Source: Crossiella sp. CA-258035
Lineage (GTDB): Bacteria > Actinomycetota > Actinomycetes > Mycobacteriales > Pseudonocardiaceae
Reading direction: 5' to 3'
DNA: 64,000 bases
NCBI RefSeq assembly: GCF_030064675.1
Contig: NZ_CP116413.1
Span: 2,884,001-2,948,000 of the forward strand
Shown here: one piece after another, positions 8,990-18,100 of the stretch
Position numbering within the stretch: position 1 is the stretch's first letter
Layout of the letters: each line of letters starts with the position of its first letter
The notes under the pieces: generated by a model
Seen by the model: only the letters and a program-made list of their open reading frames with translations
The model's database searches: none
What the model was told of the DNA's origin: nothing
Made by a program: the position numbers and the translations under genes

Positions 8990-10209
8990 ACCGCGCGGTG
9001 ATCATCCGGATCGGCGTGTTCCTGGCCATCGCCGCGCTCGGCCTCAGCTACGTCGGCGCGCGCTACGCCGGACTGGACCGGCTCTTCGGCGCGCGCGGCT
9101 ACCTGGTCACGTTGCGGCTGGCCGACTCCGGCGGCATCTTCACCAACGCCGAGGTCACCTACCGGGGCGTCGCGGTCGGCCGGGTCGGCCAGCTGCACCT
9201 GACCGAGCGCGGACTCGACGTGGACCTGGACATCGAGCACGCCGCGCCGCCCATCCCGGCCGACACCGAGGCGGTGGTGGCCACCCGGTCCGCGGTCGGC
9301 GAGCAGTACGTGGACCTGCGGCCCAAGCACACCAACGGTCCCCACCTGGCCGAGGGATCGGTGATCGAGCAGCAGCGCACCGCCATCCCGGCCGAGGTGT
9401 CCTCGGTGCTGGCCGACGCGCACCGGCTGGTCAAGAGCGTGCCGGTGGACTCGCTGCGCACCGTGGTCGGCGAGCTGCACACCGCCTTCGCCGACGCGGG
9501 CCCGGATCTACGCCGACTGCTGGAGAGCGCGGACAGCCTCACCCGCACCGCCGCCCAGCACCTGCCGCAGACCAAGGAGCTGCTGGCCAACGCCAGGACC
9601 GTGCTCGGCACCCAGCAGGAGCAGAGCCGCCAGATCACCGACTACAGCCGCAGCCTGCGCGAGCTGGCCGACCAGCTCCGCCGCTCCGACCCGCACCTGC
9701 GCACCCTGGCCGAACAGGTCCCCGAGGTCGCCGCGCGCACTGACGACCTGCTCCGCCGTTCCGGCACCGGGCTGTCGGTGCTGCTGGCGAACCTGTTGAC
9801 CACCAGCCGGATCACCAGCCCCCGCACCGCGGGACTGGAACAGCTGCTGGTCGCCTTCCCGGTCATCACCGCCACCTCGCCGACCGCCTCCGGCGACGGC
9901 ACCGGCCACCTGGGCCTGGTGCTGAACTTCTTCGACCCGTTCAGCTGCACCAAGGGTTACGAGGGCACCAAACAGCGGCCGGGCAAGGAAACCAGCGACG
10001 CTCCGCTGAACAACAAGGCCTACTGCGCCGAACCCCCGAACAGCCCCACCGGCGTCCGCGGCTCCCAGAACGCCCCTTACGGCGGCCGCCCCGCAACCCC
10101 CTCCGCACCCCGCCCGCAGACACCGGACCTGCCCGGCCCACTGGGACTGCTCGGGCCGCAGCCAGGTCCGCGGACGCTGGGACAACTGCTCGGGCTGGAG
10201 AACCGGTGA
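8986..10209 (+). CDS. Mce family protein F
   Basis: MceF-type subunit, 407 residues, last of the six. It has an N-terminal anchor (RIGVFLAIAALGLSYVGARY), the MlaD domain (LADSGGIFTNAEVTYRGVAVGRV), the helical region and a C-terminal part with FFDPFSCTKGYEG, then a Pro-rich end. The ATG overlaps the MceE stop by 4 bases and its own stop overlaps the next gene, so the Mce-associated genes are co-translated. Confidence 0.92.
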   Translation: MNRAVIIRIGVFLAIAALGLSYVGARYAGLDRLFGARGYLVTLRLADSGGIFTNAEVTYRGVAVGRVGQLHLTERGLDVDLDIEHAAPPIPADTEAVVATRSAVGEQYVDLRPKHTNGPHLAEGSVIEQQRTAIPAEVSSVLADAHRLVKSVPVDSLRTVVGELHTAFADAGPDLRRLLESADSLTRTAAQHLPQTKELLANARTVLGTQQEQSRQITDYSRSLRELADQLRRSDPHLRTLAEQVPEVAARTDDLLRRSGTGLSVLLANLLTTSRITSPRTAGLEQLLVAFPVITATSPTASGDGTGHLGLVLNFFDPFSCTKGYEGTKQRPGKETSDAPLNNKAYCAEPPNSPTGVRGSQNAPYGGRPATPSAPRPQTPDLPGPLGLLGPQPGPRTLGQLLGLENR

Positions 10210-10700
10210 AGGCCGCGCTGGGTGTGCTGGTGGTGCTGGCGCTGGCCGCCGCGGGCTGGTTCGGGTGGGGGTGGTGGTCGGCCAGCGGTGATCCCGGGCT
10301 GCGGCAGGCGGTTGAGCGGGACTCGGCGCTGGCGGCGGGACAGGCCGCGGTGGTGGAGCTGAACACCCTGGACCACCGGGACGTCGAGGCCGGGCTGGCC
10401 CGGTGGCGCGCGGTGGCCACCGGGACGCTGCTGGAGGAGCTGAGCCAGAGCAAGGAACAGCACGCCAGGGACATCAGGACCGCCCGCACGGCGACCACCG
10501 CGAAGCTGCTGTCCGCCGCACTGACCACTGTGGACGGTCGGGCGGGGGCGGCGACGCTGATCGCGGCGGTGGAGGTCACGGTGGCGCGCGAGGGGGCGCA
10601 GGCGAGCACGCAGCGGAGCCGGTTGTCGGCGGAGCTGGTGCGGACGGCGCAGGGGTGGCGGGTGGGGCGGTTGCAGACGATGGGGGTGGGCGGGCCGTGA
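10206..10700 (+). CDS. Mce-associated membrane protein
   Basis: A 164-residue protein with a single N-terminal membrane segment (about residues 4-22, ALGVLVVLALAAAGWFGWGWW) and an extracytoplasmic alpha/beta domain resembling the NTF2-like fold of Mce-associated (Mas/Mam) proteins. In mycobacteria such proteins stabilise the Mce complex. It starts with GTGAAG at 10206, overlapping the MceF stop, and overlaps the next gene by 4 bases. Assignment rests on position and architecture more than on a motif. Confidence 0.8.
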   Translation: MKAALGVLVVLALAAAGWFGWGWWSASGDPGLRQAVERDSALAAGQAAVVELNTLDHRDVEAGLARWRAVATGTLLEELSQSKEQHARDIRTARTATTAKLLSAALTTVDGRAGAATLIAAVEVTVAREGAQASTQRSRLSAELVRTAQGWRVGRLQTMGVGGP

Positions 10701-11494
10701 CGCGGGGGCGGACGGGGAAGAAGGCGGTGCGGCGGGCCAGGGTGGTGGCCGGGCGGCATCCGAAGCCCGTGGCGGCGAGTGCGCGGGGTGGGGCGGCGGC
10801 GGGGGCGGAACTCGCCGGGCCGGATGCCGCGCAGCCCGCGGTTGCGACGCAGCCCGAACCCGAGCCTGAGTCGCGTGGCGGCGCGGCGCGGCGCGAAGCC
10901 GGGCTGGATGTCGCGCCACCGGAGCCCGCTCAGCCTGAAGCCGGGCCGGTCGAGCCTGCCGCGCCATCGGAGGCCCACCAGCCGCTCAACCGGGCTGGTG
11001 GCGGATTTCCGCTGGTCACCGTGCTCAGCGTGGTGCTCGTGCTGGCCACCGGCCTCGCCGTCTGGGCCGGGATGGCCGCCTCGGCCCTGCGCCCCAGCGA
11101 CAACTCCGCCCTGGTCGACAACGCCACCACCGACCTCGTGCTCCGCCAGGTCACCGACGCCGTGCGGGACACCTTCAGCTACGACCACGCCGACACCGGC
11201 CGCACCGAACAGGCTGCGAACCGGGTGCTGACCGACCGGGCGATCGAGCACTACCGCGAGCTGTTCGCCGAGGTGCGCAAGGTCGCCCCCGAGCAGAAGC
11301 TCGTGCTGACCACCACCATCCGGGCGGCCGGGGTGCGCGAGCTGCGGGGCGACCGGGCCACCGTGCTGGTGTTCGTCGACCAGCAGATGCTGCGGACCAG
11401 GGACAACGCGCAGAACTCGGGGGCGGCGCAGCTGGAGGTCGGGGTGCGGCGGGACGGCGAGACCTGGCGGATCGTGGAGCTGCGGGTGCTCTGA
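10697..11494 (+). CDS. Mce-associated membrane protein, long N-terminal tail
   Basis: This 265-residue protein has a long, basic and then Ala/Pro/Glu-rich cytoplasmic tail (about residues 1-100). One membrane helix (FPLVTVLSVVLVLATGLAVWAG) and an extracytoplasmic domain with the Mas-type pattern (TDAVRDTFSYD...LFVDQQML-like strand order) follow. The GTG at 10697 overlaps the previous stop (GTGA). It is the last gene of the Mce unit; 10 bases later the ArsR operator begins, and I see no terminator hairpin between them. Confidence 0.8.
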   Translation: MTRGRTGKKAVRRARVVAGRHPKPVAASARGGAAAGAELAGPDAAQPAVATQPEPEPESRGGAARREAGLDVAPPEPAQPEAGPVEPAAPSEAHQPLNRAGGGFPLVTVLSVVLVLATGLAVWAGMAASALRPSDNSALVDNATTDLVLRQVTDAVRDTFSYDHADTGRTEQAANRVLTDRAIEHYRELFAEVRKVAPEQKLVLTTTIRAAGVRELRGDRATVLVFVDQQMLRTRDNAQNSGAAQLEVGVRRDGETWRIVELRVL

Positions 11495-11503
11495 TTGCCG
11501 AAC

Positions 11504-11523
11504 GCGTAACCGATGGGTTACGC
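11504..11523. promoter_or_regulatory. Perfect inverted repeat, probable ArsR operator
   Basis: Arms GCGTAACC and GGTTACGC flank a 4-base centre (GATG), a perfect 8-bp dyad. It lies directly upstream of the ArsR-type repressor gene and covers the first possible ATG (11513). A repressor bound here would block transcription of the ArsR-SRPBCC pair. Autoregulation is inferred from position. Confidence 0.7.
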
Positions 11524-11530
11524 TTCCGCT

Positions 11531-11893
11531 GTGGATGAGGTAGCGGGGGCGATCGCCGACCCGGTGCGCCGGGAGATCCTGGTGATGTTGCGGGACGGGC
11601 GGCTCTCCGCCGGCGAGATCGCCGGGCGGTTCGAGATCAGCAGGCCCGCGGTGAGTCGTCACCTGCGGGTGCTGCGGGAGAGCGGGCTGGTCCGGGACGA
11701 GCTGCTCGGCAGGCAGCGGCTGTACGCGCTTGATCCGCACCGCTTCCGCGAGCTGGCCGAATGGCTGGCCCAGTTCGACCGGCTCGCCGGGTGGGAACAC
11801 CGCCTGGACGCGCTGGAAACCGAGGTCTACCGCACCCGCCGGGAGCGCCGCGCGGCGCCCGCGACGGAGCAGAACAAGGAGAACACGGCATGA
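11531..11893 (+). CDS. ArsR-family transcriptional repressor
   Basis: Small winged-helix regulator, about 120 residues. The recognition region reads IADPVRREILVMLRDG...LSAGEIAGRF-EISRPAVSRHLRVLRESGLV, the classical ArsR helix-turn-helix. No metal-binding ELCVCDL-type cysteines are present, so it is not a metal sensor; it fits the subgroup paired with SRPBCC proteins. I prefer the GTG at 11531 because the alternative ATG at 11513 lies inside the palindromic operator; the extra six residues would not change the domain. Its stop overlaps the next ATG (ATGA). Confidence 0.9.
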   Translation: MDEVAGAIADPVRREILVMLRDGRLSAGEIAGRFEISRPAVSRHLRVLRESGLVRDELLGRQRLYALDPHRFRELAEWLAQFDRLAGWEHRLDALETEVYRTRRERRAAPATEQNKENTA

Positions 11894-12390
11894 CACCGTT
11901 GCCCACTGGCCGGTTGTTCGGCACCGACACCGGGGCCGACCTGGTGCTGACGCGCAGCTTCCGGGCCCCGGCCGAGGACGTCTGGGCCAGTCTGACCGAG
12001 TCCGAGCGCACCGCGCGCTGGTTCGGGCCCTGGAAGGGAGAGTCCGGCCCGGGCAAGACCGTGCAGGTGCAGATGGTCTTCGAGGAGAACCAGGAGTGGA
12101 TGGACCTGCGCATCGACGAGTGCGTGCCGCCCCGGCTGTTGAAGCTGCACACCGTGGACGAGGTCGGGGTGTGGCGGCTGACCGTCGAGCTGTCCGAAGT
12201 GGACGGTGTCAGTGAGCTGAAGCTGGTGCACCACAGGGACACCCTGGAAGGCGCGGGCGAGATCGGGCCGGGCTGGGAGTACTACCTGGACATGTTGGTC
12301 GCGGCCCGGGAGGACAAGCCGCTGCCCAGCTTCGACGACTACTACCCGGCGCAGAAGGAGTACTACGAGGAACTGTCCATTGCGGACTGA
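11890..12390 (+). CDS. SRPBCC (AHSA1-like) domain protein
   Basis: This 166-residue START/Bet-v1-like protein begins with LTRSFRAPAEDVWASLTESERTARWFGPW, the typical AHSA1 opening. The fold makes a hydrophobic ligand cavity, and the ligand is unknown. It is translationally coupled to the ArsR gene; this pairing is widespread in actinobacteria, where the SRPBCC protein probably handles a molecule linked to the repressor. A terminator hairpin follows at 12400. The sequence GTCCGAAGTGGAC at 12192-12204 is one of the recurrent intragenic elements. Confidence 0.88.
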   Translation: MTPLPTGRLFGTDTGADLVLTRSFRAPAEDVWASLTESERTARWFGPWKGESGPGKTVQVQMVFEENQEWMDLRIDECVPPRLLKLHTVDEVGVWRLTVELSEVDGVSELKLVHHRDTLEGAGEIGPGWEYYLDMLVAAREDKPLPSFDDYYPAQKEYYEELSIAD

Positions 12391-12399
12391 GATGGGAAA

Positions 12400-12427
12400 C
12401 GGGGTGGCTCCGTGTGGAGCCACCCCG
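12400..12427. terminator. Bidirectional hairpin terminator
   Basis: A perfect 12-bp stem (CGGGGTGGCTCC with its complement) closes on a GTGT loop. It sits between the convergent SRPBCC and chitinase genes. There is no long T run on either side, which is common for actinobacterial terminators. Confidence 0.75.
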
Positions 12428-12442
12428 GATCGCCGGTGCTGA

Positions 12443-13702
<1,260 letters not shown>

Positions 13703-13762
13703 CTGTAACTCCGCAAGGGACGAGGTACAGGGGGCACGCTGGCGGCGTGCGTCACACGCTAG

Positions 13763-13776
13763 GTGGTTTAGACCAC
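13763..13776. promoter_or_regulatory. DasR-responsive (dre) box upstream of chitinase gene
   Basis: The sequence GTGGTTTAGACCAC matches the Streptomyces dre core TGGTCTAGACCA with one mismatch. It lies 61 bases upstream of the chitinase start. Chitinase genes are established DasR targets in streptomycetes. That a DasR orthologue exists in this genome is inferred. Confidence 0.75.
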
Positions 13777-13827
13777 TGCGTCAACGGTTGCGGGGCAAGA
13801 GGTGGGGTTGTGCCCGGTCCGGCATGT

Positions 13828-13862
13828 GCGTACAGTGTGCGCAAGACGAGAACGTTGTACGC
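13828..13862. promoter_or_regulatory. Inverted repeat upstream of serine hydrolase gene
   Basis: GCGTACA (13828-13834) and TGTACGC (13856-13862) form a 7-bp dyad with a 21-base spacer. It sits 17 bases upstream of the serine hydrolase ATG and could be an operator. It is short enough to arise by chance. Confidence 0.35.
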
Positions 13863-13878
13863 GAACTGGGGAGTCGGC

Positions 13879-15060
13879 ATGAACGAGGCGGGGCTGCGGC
13901 GGATGCGAGCGGTGCTGGCGGCGCGGGTGGAGTCCGGGGAGGTGCCGGGGCTGGTCGCGCTACTCGGGCACGGCGAGGCGACCCACGTGGAGGTGCTGGG
14001 CAGCTTGCACGACGGCGGTGGCGCGGCGATGCGGGAGGACGCGGTCTTCCGGCTGGCCTCGGCCACCAAGCCGATCACCGCGGCCGGGGTGCTGGCCCTG
14101 GTGGAGGACTGCCGCCTGCGCCTGGACGACCCGGTCGACGAGTGGCTGCCGGAACTGGCCAACCGCCGGGTGCTGGCCCGTCCGGACGCCGAGCTGGACG
14201 ACACCGTGCCCGCGCGCCGGGCGGTCACGGTGCGGGACCTGCTCACCTTCACCTGGGGCTACGGGGTCGATCTGACCGGGGCGGAAACCCCGGTGCAGCA
14301 GGAGATCGTCAGGCTGGGGCTGCACGTGCCGCCCTCGGAACTGGACCCGGACGAGTGGGCGCGGCGGCTGGGCTCGCTGCCGCTGCTGCGCCAGCCGGGG
14401 GAGCGGTGGCTCTACCACACCGGCTCGGATGTGCTGGGGCTGCTGGTGTCCCGGGTGACCGGGCAGTCCTTCGAGGCGTTCCTGCGGGAGCGGCTGTTCG
14501 CGCCGCTGGGCATGGTGGACACCGGGTTCCACGTACCTGCCGACCAGCTTCACCGGTTGCCGACCAGCTACGCGCACGACCAGCAGACCGGGGACCTGGT
14601 GGTGTGGGATCCGGCCGAGGGCGGCAAGTACAGCAAGCCGCCCGCGTTCCAGGCCGGTGGGGACGGGCTGGTGTCCACGGCCGGGGACTACCACGCGTTC
14701 CAGCGGATGTTGTTGCAGGGCGGGAAGTTCCGGGGTGAGCGGGTGCTGTCCGCGGCCTCGGTGGCGCTGATGACCTCCGACCAGCTGACGGCGGAGCAGA
14801 AGGTGGACAAGGACCGGCTGACCGAGTTCTTCGGCGACCACGGCGGTTTTGGCTTCGGCATGGGCGTGCGCACGGTGCGCCGGGGCTTCGCCAACATCGG
14901 CCAGTTCGGTTGGGATGGTGGGCTGGGCACCTCGGCGCAGGCGGATCCGGTGGGCGGGCTGAACGGGGTGCTGCTGACCCAGGTGGCGCAGGACTCGCCG
15001 GTCACGCCCCGGCTGATCAAGGACTTCTGGACCACGGCGTACCAGGCCATCGACGACTGA
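13879..15060 (+). CDS. Class C beta-lactamase-like serine hydrolase
   Basis: A 393-residue serine beta-lactamase/penicillin-binding-like enzyme. SATK (in FRLASATKPITAAGVL, about residue 60) is the SxxK nucleophile motif. LYHTGSDVLGLLVSRVTG holds the YxN-like position, as Tyr-His-Thr, so a canonical YAN/YSN is not present. FGFGMGVRT and QFGWDGGLGT near the end resemble the HxG/KTG strand region of esterase-type members. There is no signal peptide, so it probably works in the cytoplasm as an esterase or peptidase rather than as an antibiotic-resistance beta-lactamase. It is monocistronic and ends at a strong terminator shared with the GH92 gene. Confidence 0.85.
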   Translation: MNEAGLRRMRAVLAARVESGEVPGLVALLGHGEATHVEVLGSLHDGGGAAMREDAVFRLASATKPITAAGVLALVEDCRLRLDDPVDEWLPELANRRVLARPDAELDDTVPARRAVTVRDLLTFTWGYGVDLTGAETPVQQEIVRLGLHVPPSELDPDEWARRLGSLPLLRQPGERWLYHTGSDVLGLLVSRVTGQSFEAFLRERLFAPLGMVDTGFHVPADQLHRLPTSYAHDQQTGDLVVWDPAEGGKYSKPPAFQAGGDGLVSTAGDYHAFQRMLLQGGKFRGERVLSAASVALMTSDQLTAEQKVDKDRLTEFFGDHGGFGFGMGVRTVRRGFANIGQFGWDGGLGTSAQADPVGGLNGVLLTQVAQDSPVTPRLIKDFWTTAYQAIDD

Positions 15061-15072
15061 GCCCGGACAGGA

Positions 15073-15108
15073 AGAAGGGGCCTTCCCTTGGCTGGGAAGG
15101 CCCCTTCT
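15073..15108. terminator. Strong bidirectional terminator hairpin
   Basis: A perfect 15-bp stem (arms 15073-15087 and 15094-15108) closes on a TTGGCT loop. It lies between the convergent serine hydrolase and GH92 genes and would terminate both. Confidence 0.88.
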
Positions 15109-15119
15109 CGTTCAGCCCG

Positions 15120-18100
15120 TTACAGCTCCGAGCACTGGCCGGTCCGCGGACCCTGGCCGGTGTTGTCGAAGCCGTTGTCCACCGGCGCGGGGTTGTTGCC
15201 CGCGCAGGTGATCGGACCCTGGACCCCGCTGGCGGAGAGCACCGGGGCCTGCTCGGCGGTGTTGCCGACCAGGGTCACCGGGCCCTCGATCCGGGTGGTC
15301 TCGATGCTCAGCTCGCCGGTGGTGCCGGTGACGCTGAGCGGGCCGGAGACCTTGCTGCCGAACAGGATCACCGAGCCCGCGCCGGTGGCGGTGAGCGGGC
15401 CGCTGATCGTGCTGCCGTAGGCGCGCAGAGTCGCGCCGGGGGCCACCGTCACCGGGCCGGTGACCTCGGCGTCCCGCAGCTCCGTGACGCCCTCGGTGAC
15501 CGTCAGCGGACCCTCGTGCTTGCCGGTGATCTCCTTGTCCGCCTTGGCGGAGGGCTTGCCGAGGAACTCGACCTCGGCCACCGAGAAGCCCGCGGTTCCG
15601 GTCAGCTCCAGGCGGTACTGGCTGTACCGGCCGGGCTTGGCCACCTTGAACGCCTTGGTGTGCTGGCGCCACGCGAACTTCTCGCCCTTGCGCTCGTCCA
15701 CCACGGCCCAGTTCCTGCCGTCGTAGGAGCCCTTGAGCACCCAGCCCGCCGGGTCACCGGCGGCCTTGCCGGAGGTGAGGGTGTAGAAGCTGACCGGCTC
15801 GATCGGCGTCTTCGGCTGGAACTGCACCCAGCCACTGCCGTTGAACGCGGTCTCGGTCGCGGAACTGTTGTCCACCAACGCGTCCAGGCCGGTCGAAGCG
15901 GTGCGGACGCCTTCCGCGTCACGCAGCGGGGCCGGGGGCGCGCTGCCCTCGGTGATCGACGGCGGGGCGGCGTCCTTGCCGGTTCCCCACCTGGACGGCT
16001 TGTCGCCCATGTCGAACTCCAGGGTGCCGCCGCCCGCGATCAGCTCGTGCGGCAGGTGGGTCTTGCCGTAGTCGCGGCCGTTGACCTTCAGGCCCTGCAC
16101 GTAGACGTTGCGCAGGCTGTTCTTCGGCGCCTTCACCACCAGCTTCCGGCCGTTCTCCAGGTTCACCGTGGCCTTGGTGAACAGCGGGGAACCGATGGCG
16201 TAGCTGGGGTTGCCCATCTGCAGCGGGTAGAAGCCGAGCGCGCTGAACAGCCACCAGGCGGACAGCTCGCCGTTGTCCTCGTCACCGCCGTAGCCCTGGC
16301 CGATGGTGGAGCCGGTGTACTGCCGGGACAGCACCTCGCGCACCTTCTCCTGCGTCTTCCACGGCTGGCCGACGTAGTCGTACATGTAGGTGATGTGGTG
16401 CGAGGGCTGGTTGCTGTGCCCGTACTGGCCCATCCGCACATCGCGGGCCTCGATCATCTCGTGGATGATGCCGCCGTAGGAGCCGGGGAACTCCGCGGTC
16501 TCCGGGGTGCTGAAGAACTTGTCCAGCTTGGCCGCCAGCTCGTCCCGGCCGCCGTAGAGGTTGGCCAGGCCCTGACCGTCCTGCGGGGCGTGGAAGGCCA
16601 TGTTCCACCCGTTGGTCTCGGTGTAGTCGTGGCCCCACTCGCGCGGCTCGTACTTCGACGGCTCGACCCGCCAGCTGCCGTCGGGCTTGCGGCCCTGGAA
16701 GAAGCCGACCCGGGAGTCGAACATGTTGACGTAGTTCTGCGCCCGGTTCAGGAAGTACTCGTAGTTCTCCTTGAACTCCTTGCGGCGCGGGTCGTTCGAC
16801 TTGGCCTCGTCGTACAACGTCTTGGCCAGCACCGCGATGCCGTAGTCGTTGATGTAGCCGTCCAGGGCCCAGGACATGCCCTCACCGGTGGCGGTGGAGG
16901 TGTAGCCCAGGAACACCGACGTGTCCAGACCCTTGCGGCCGACGCCGGGATTCGGCGGGGCGACGGTGGCGTTCTTCACCGCGGCGTCGTAGGCGGCGCG
17001 CACGTCGAAGTTGGTCACGCCCTTGCGGTAGGCGTCGGCGAAGGCCACGTCCGAGCTGGTGCCCACCATCAGGTTCGCGTAGCCGGGGGAGGACCAGCGG
17101 GAGACCCAGCCGCCCTCCTTGTACTGCTGCACGAAGCCCTCGGCCAGCTCGCCGGCCTTCTTCGGCGTGAACAGCGAGTAGGCGGGCCAGGTGGTGCGGT
17201 AGGTGTCCCAGAACCCGTTGTTGACGTAGATCTTGCCGTCCACGACCTTCGCACCGGTCCGCTCCGGCGTGTCCTGACCGGTCGGCGCGGCCACCGGGGA
17301 GGCGTGCTGGTACACCGGCTTGGCCGCGGTGCCGACGTTCTCGTGCCCGGAGTTCGGGTACAGGAACAGCCGGTACAGGTTGGAGTACAGGGTGTGCAGC
17401 TGGTCCTGGGTGGCGCCCTCGACCTCGATCACCCGCAGCTGCTTGTCCCACTCCGCCTGCGCGCGTTCCTTCACCGAGTCGAAGGTGTCCGAAGTGGACA
17501 CTTCAAGGGCCAGGTTCTTCTTGGCCTGCTCCACGCTCAGCAGCGAGGTGGCGATCCGCATGGTCACGGTCCGCTTGTCCGCCGGGGTGTCGAAGCGCAG
17601 GTACCCGGTGACGTTGTCCCGCCCGGCCCCGGTCAGCTTGCCGCCGGCGACCGCGGGACGGTCGAAGGCAGCGTGCACGAACAGGCGGGTGGCGCCGGTG
17701 GACAGGCCGCTCTTGATGTCGGAGAAGCCGGAGACCGTGCCGGTGGCCGGGTCCAGGGTGAGGCCGCCGTTGTTGTTGACGTTGTCGAAGAGCAGGCTGG
17801 AGGTGTCACCGGTGAAGGTGAACCGGAACAGCGCCGCGTGGTCGGTCGGCGCGATCTCGGTCTTCATCCCGTTCTCGAAGGTCACGCCGTAGTAGTGCGC
17901 CCGCGCGGTCTCGTTGACGTGCTTGAACGGCAGCGCCCGCTCGGCCCGGTCCAGCTTCGGCGTGCCCTCGGCCGAGGGCATCACCTGGAAGGTCTGCCGG
18001 TCGCCCATCCACGGGCTCGGCTGGTGGCTGGCGGTGAAGGCCTGCAACGTGGGCAGGTTCTGCGGGTTGTTGGCCTTGGCGTACTCGTAGAGCCAGCTGG

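Noticed and set aside
9941-11896. 651-codon open frame on the minus strand over the Mce-associated and ArsR genes
   Set aside because: The plus-strand genes have clear domains and overlapping starts and stops; the minus frame is low complexity.
13879-15060. Antibiotic-resistance beta-lactamase
   Set aside because: It has SxxK, but no signal peptide and no YAN or KTG motif, so it fits an esterase-like serine hydrolase better.
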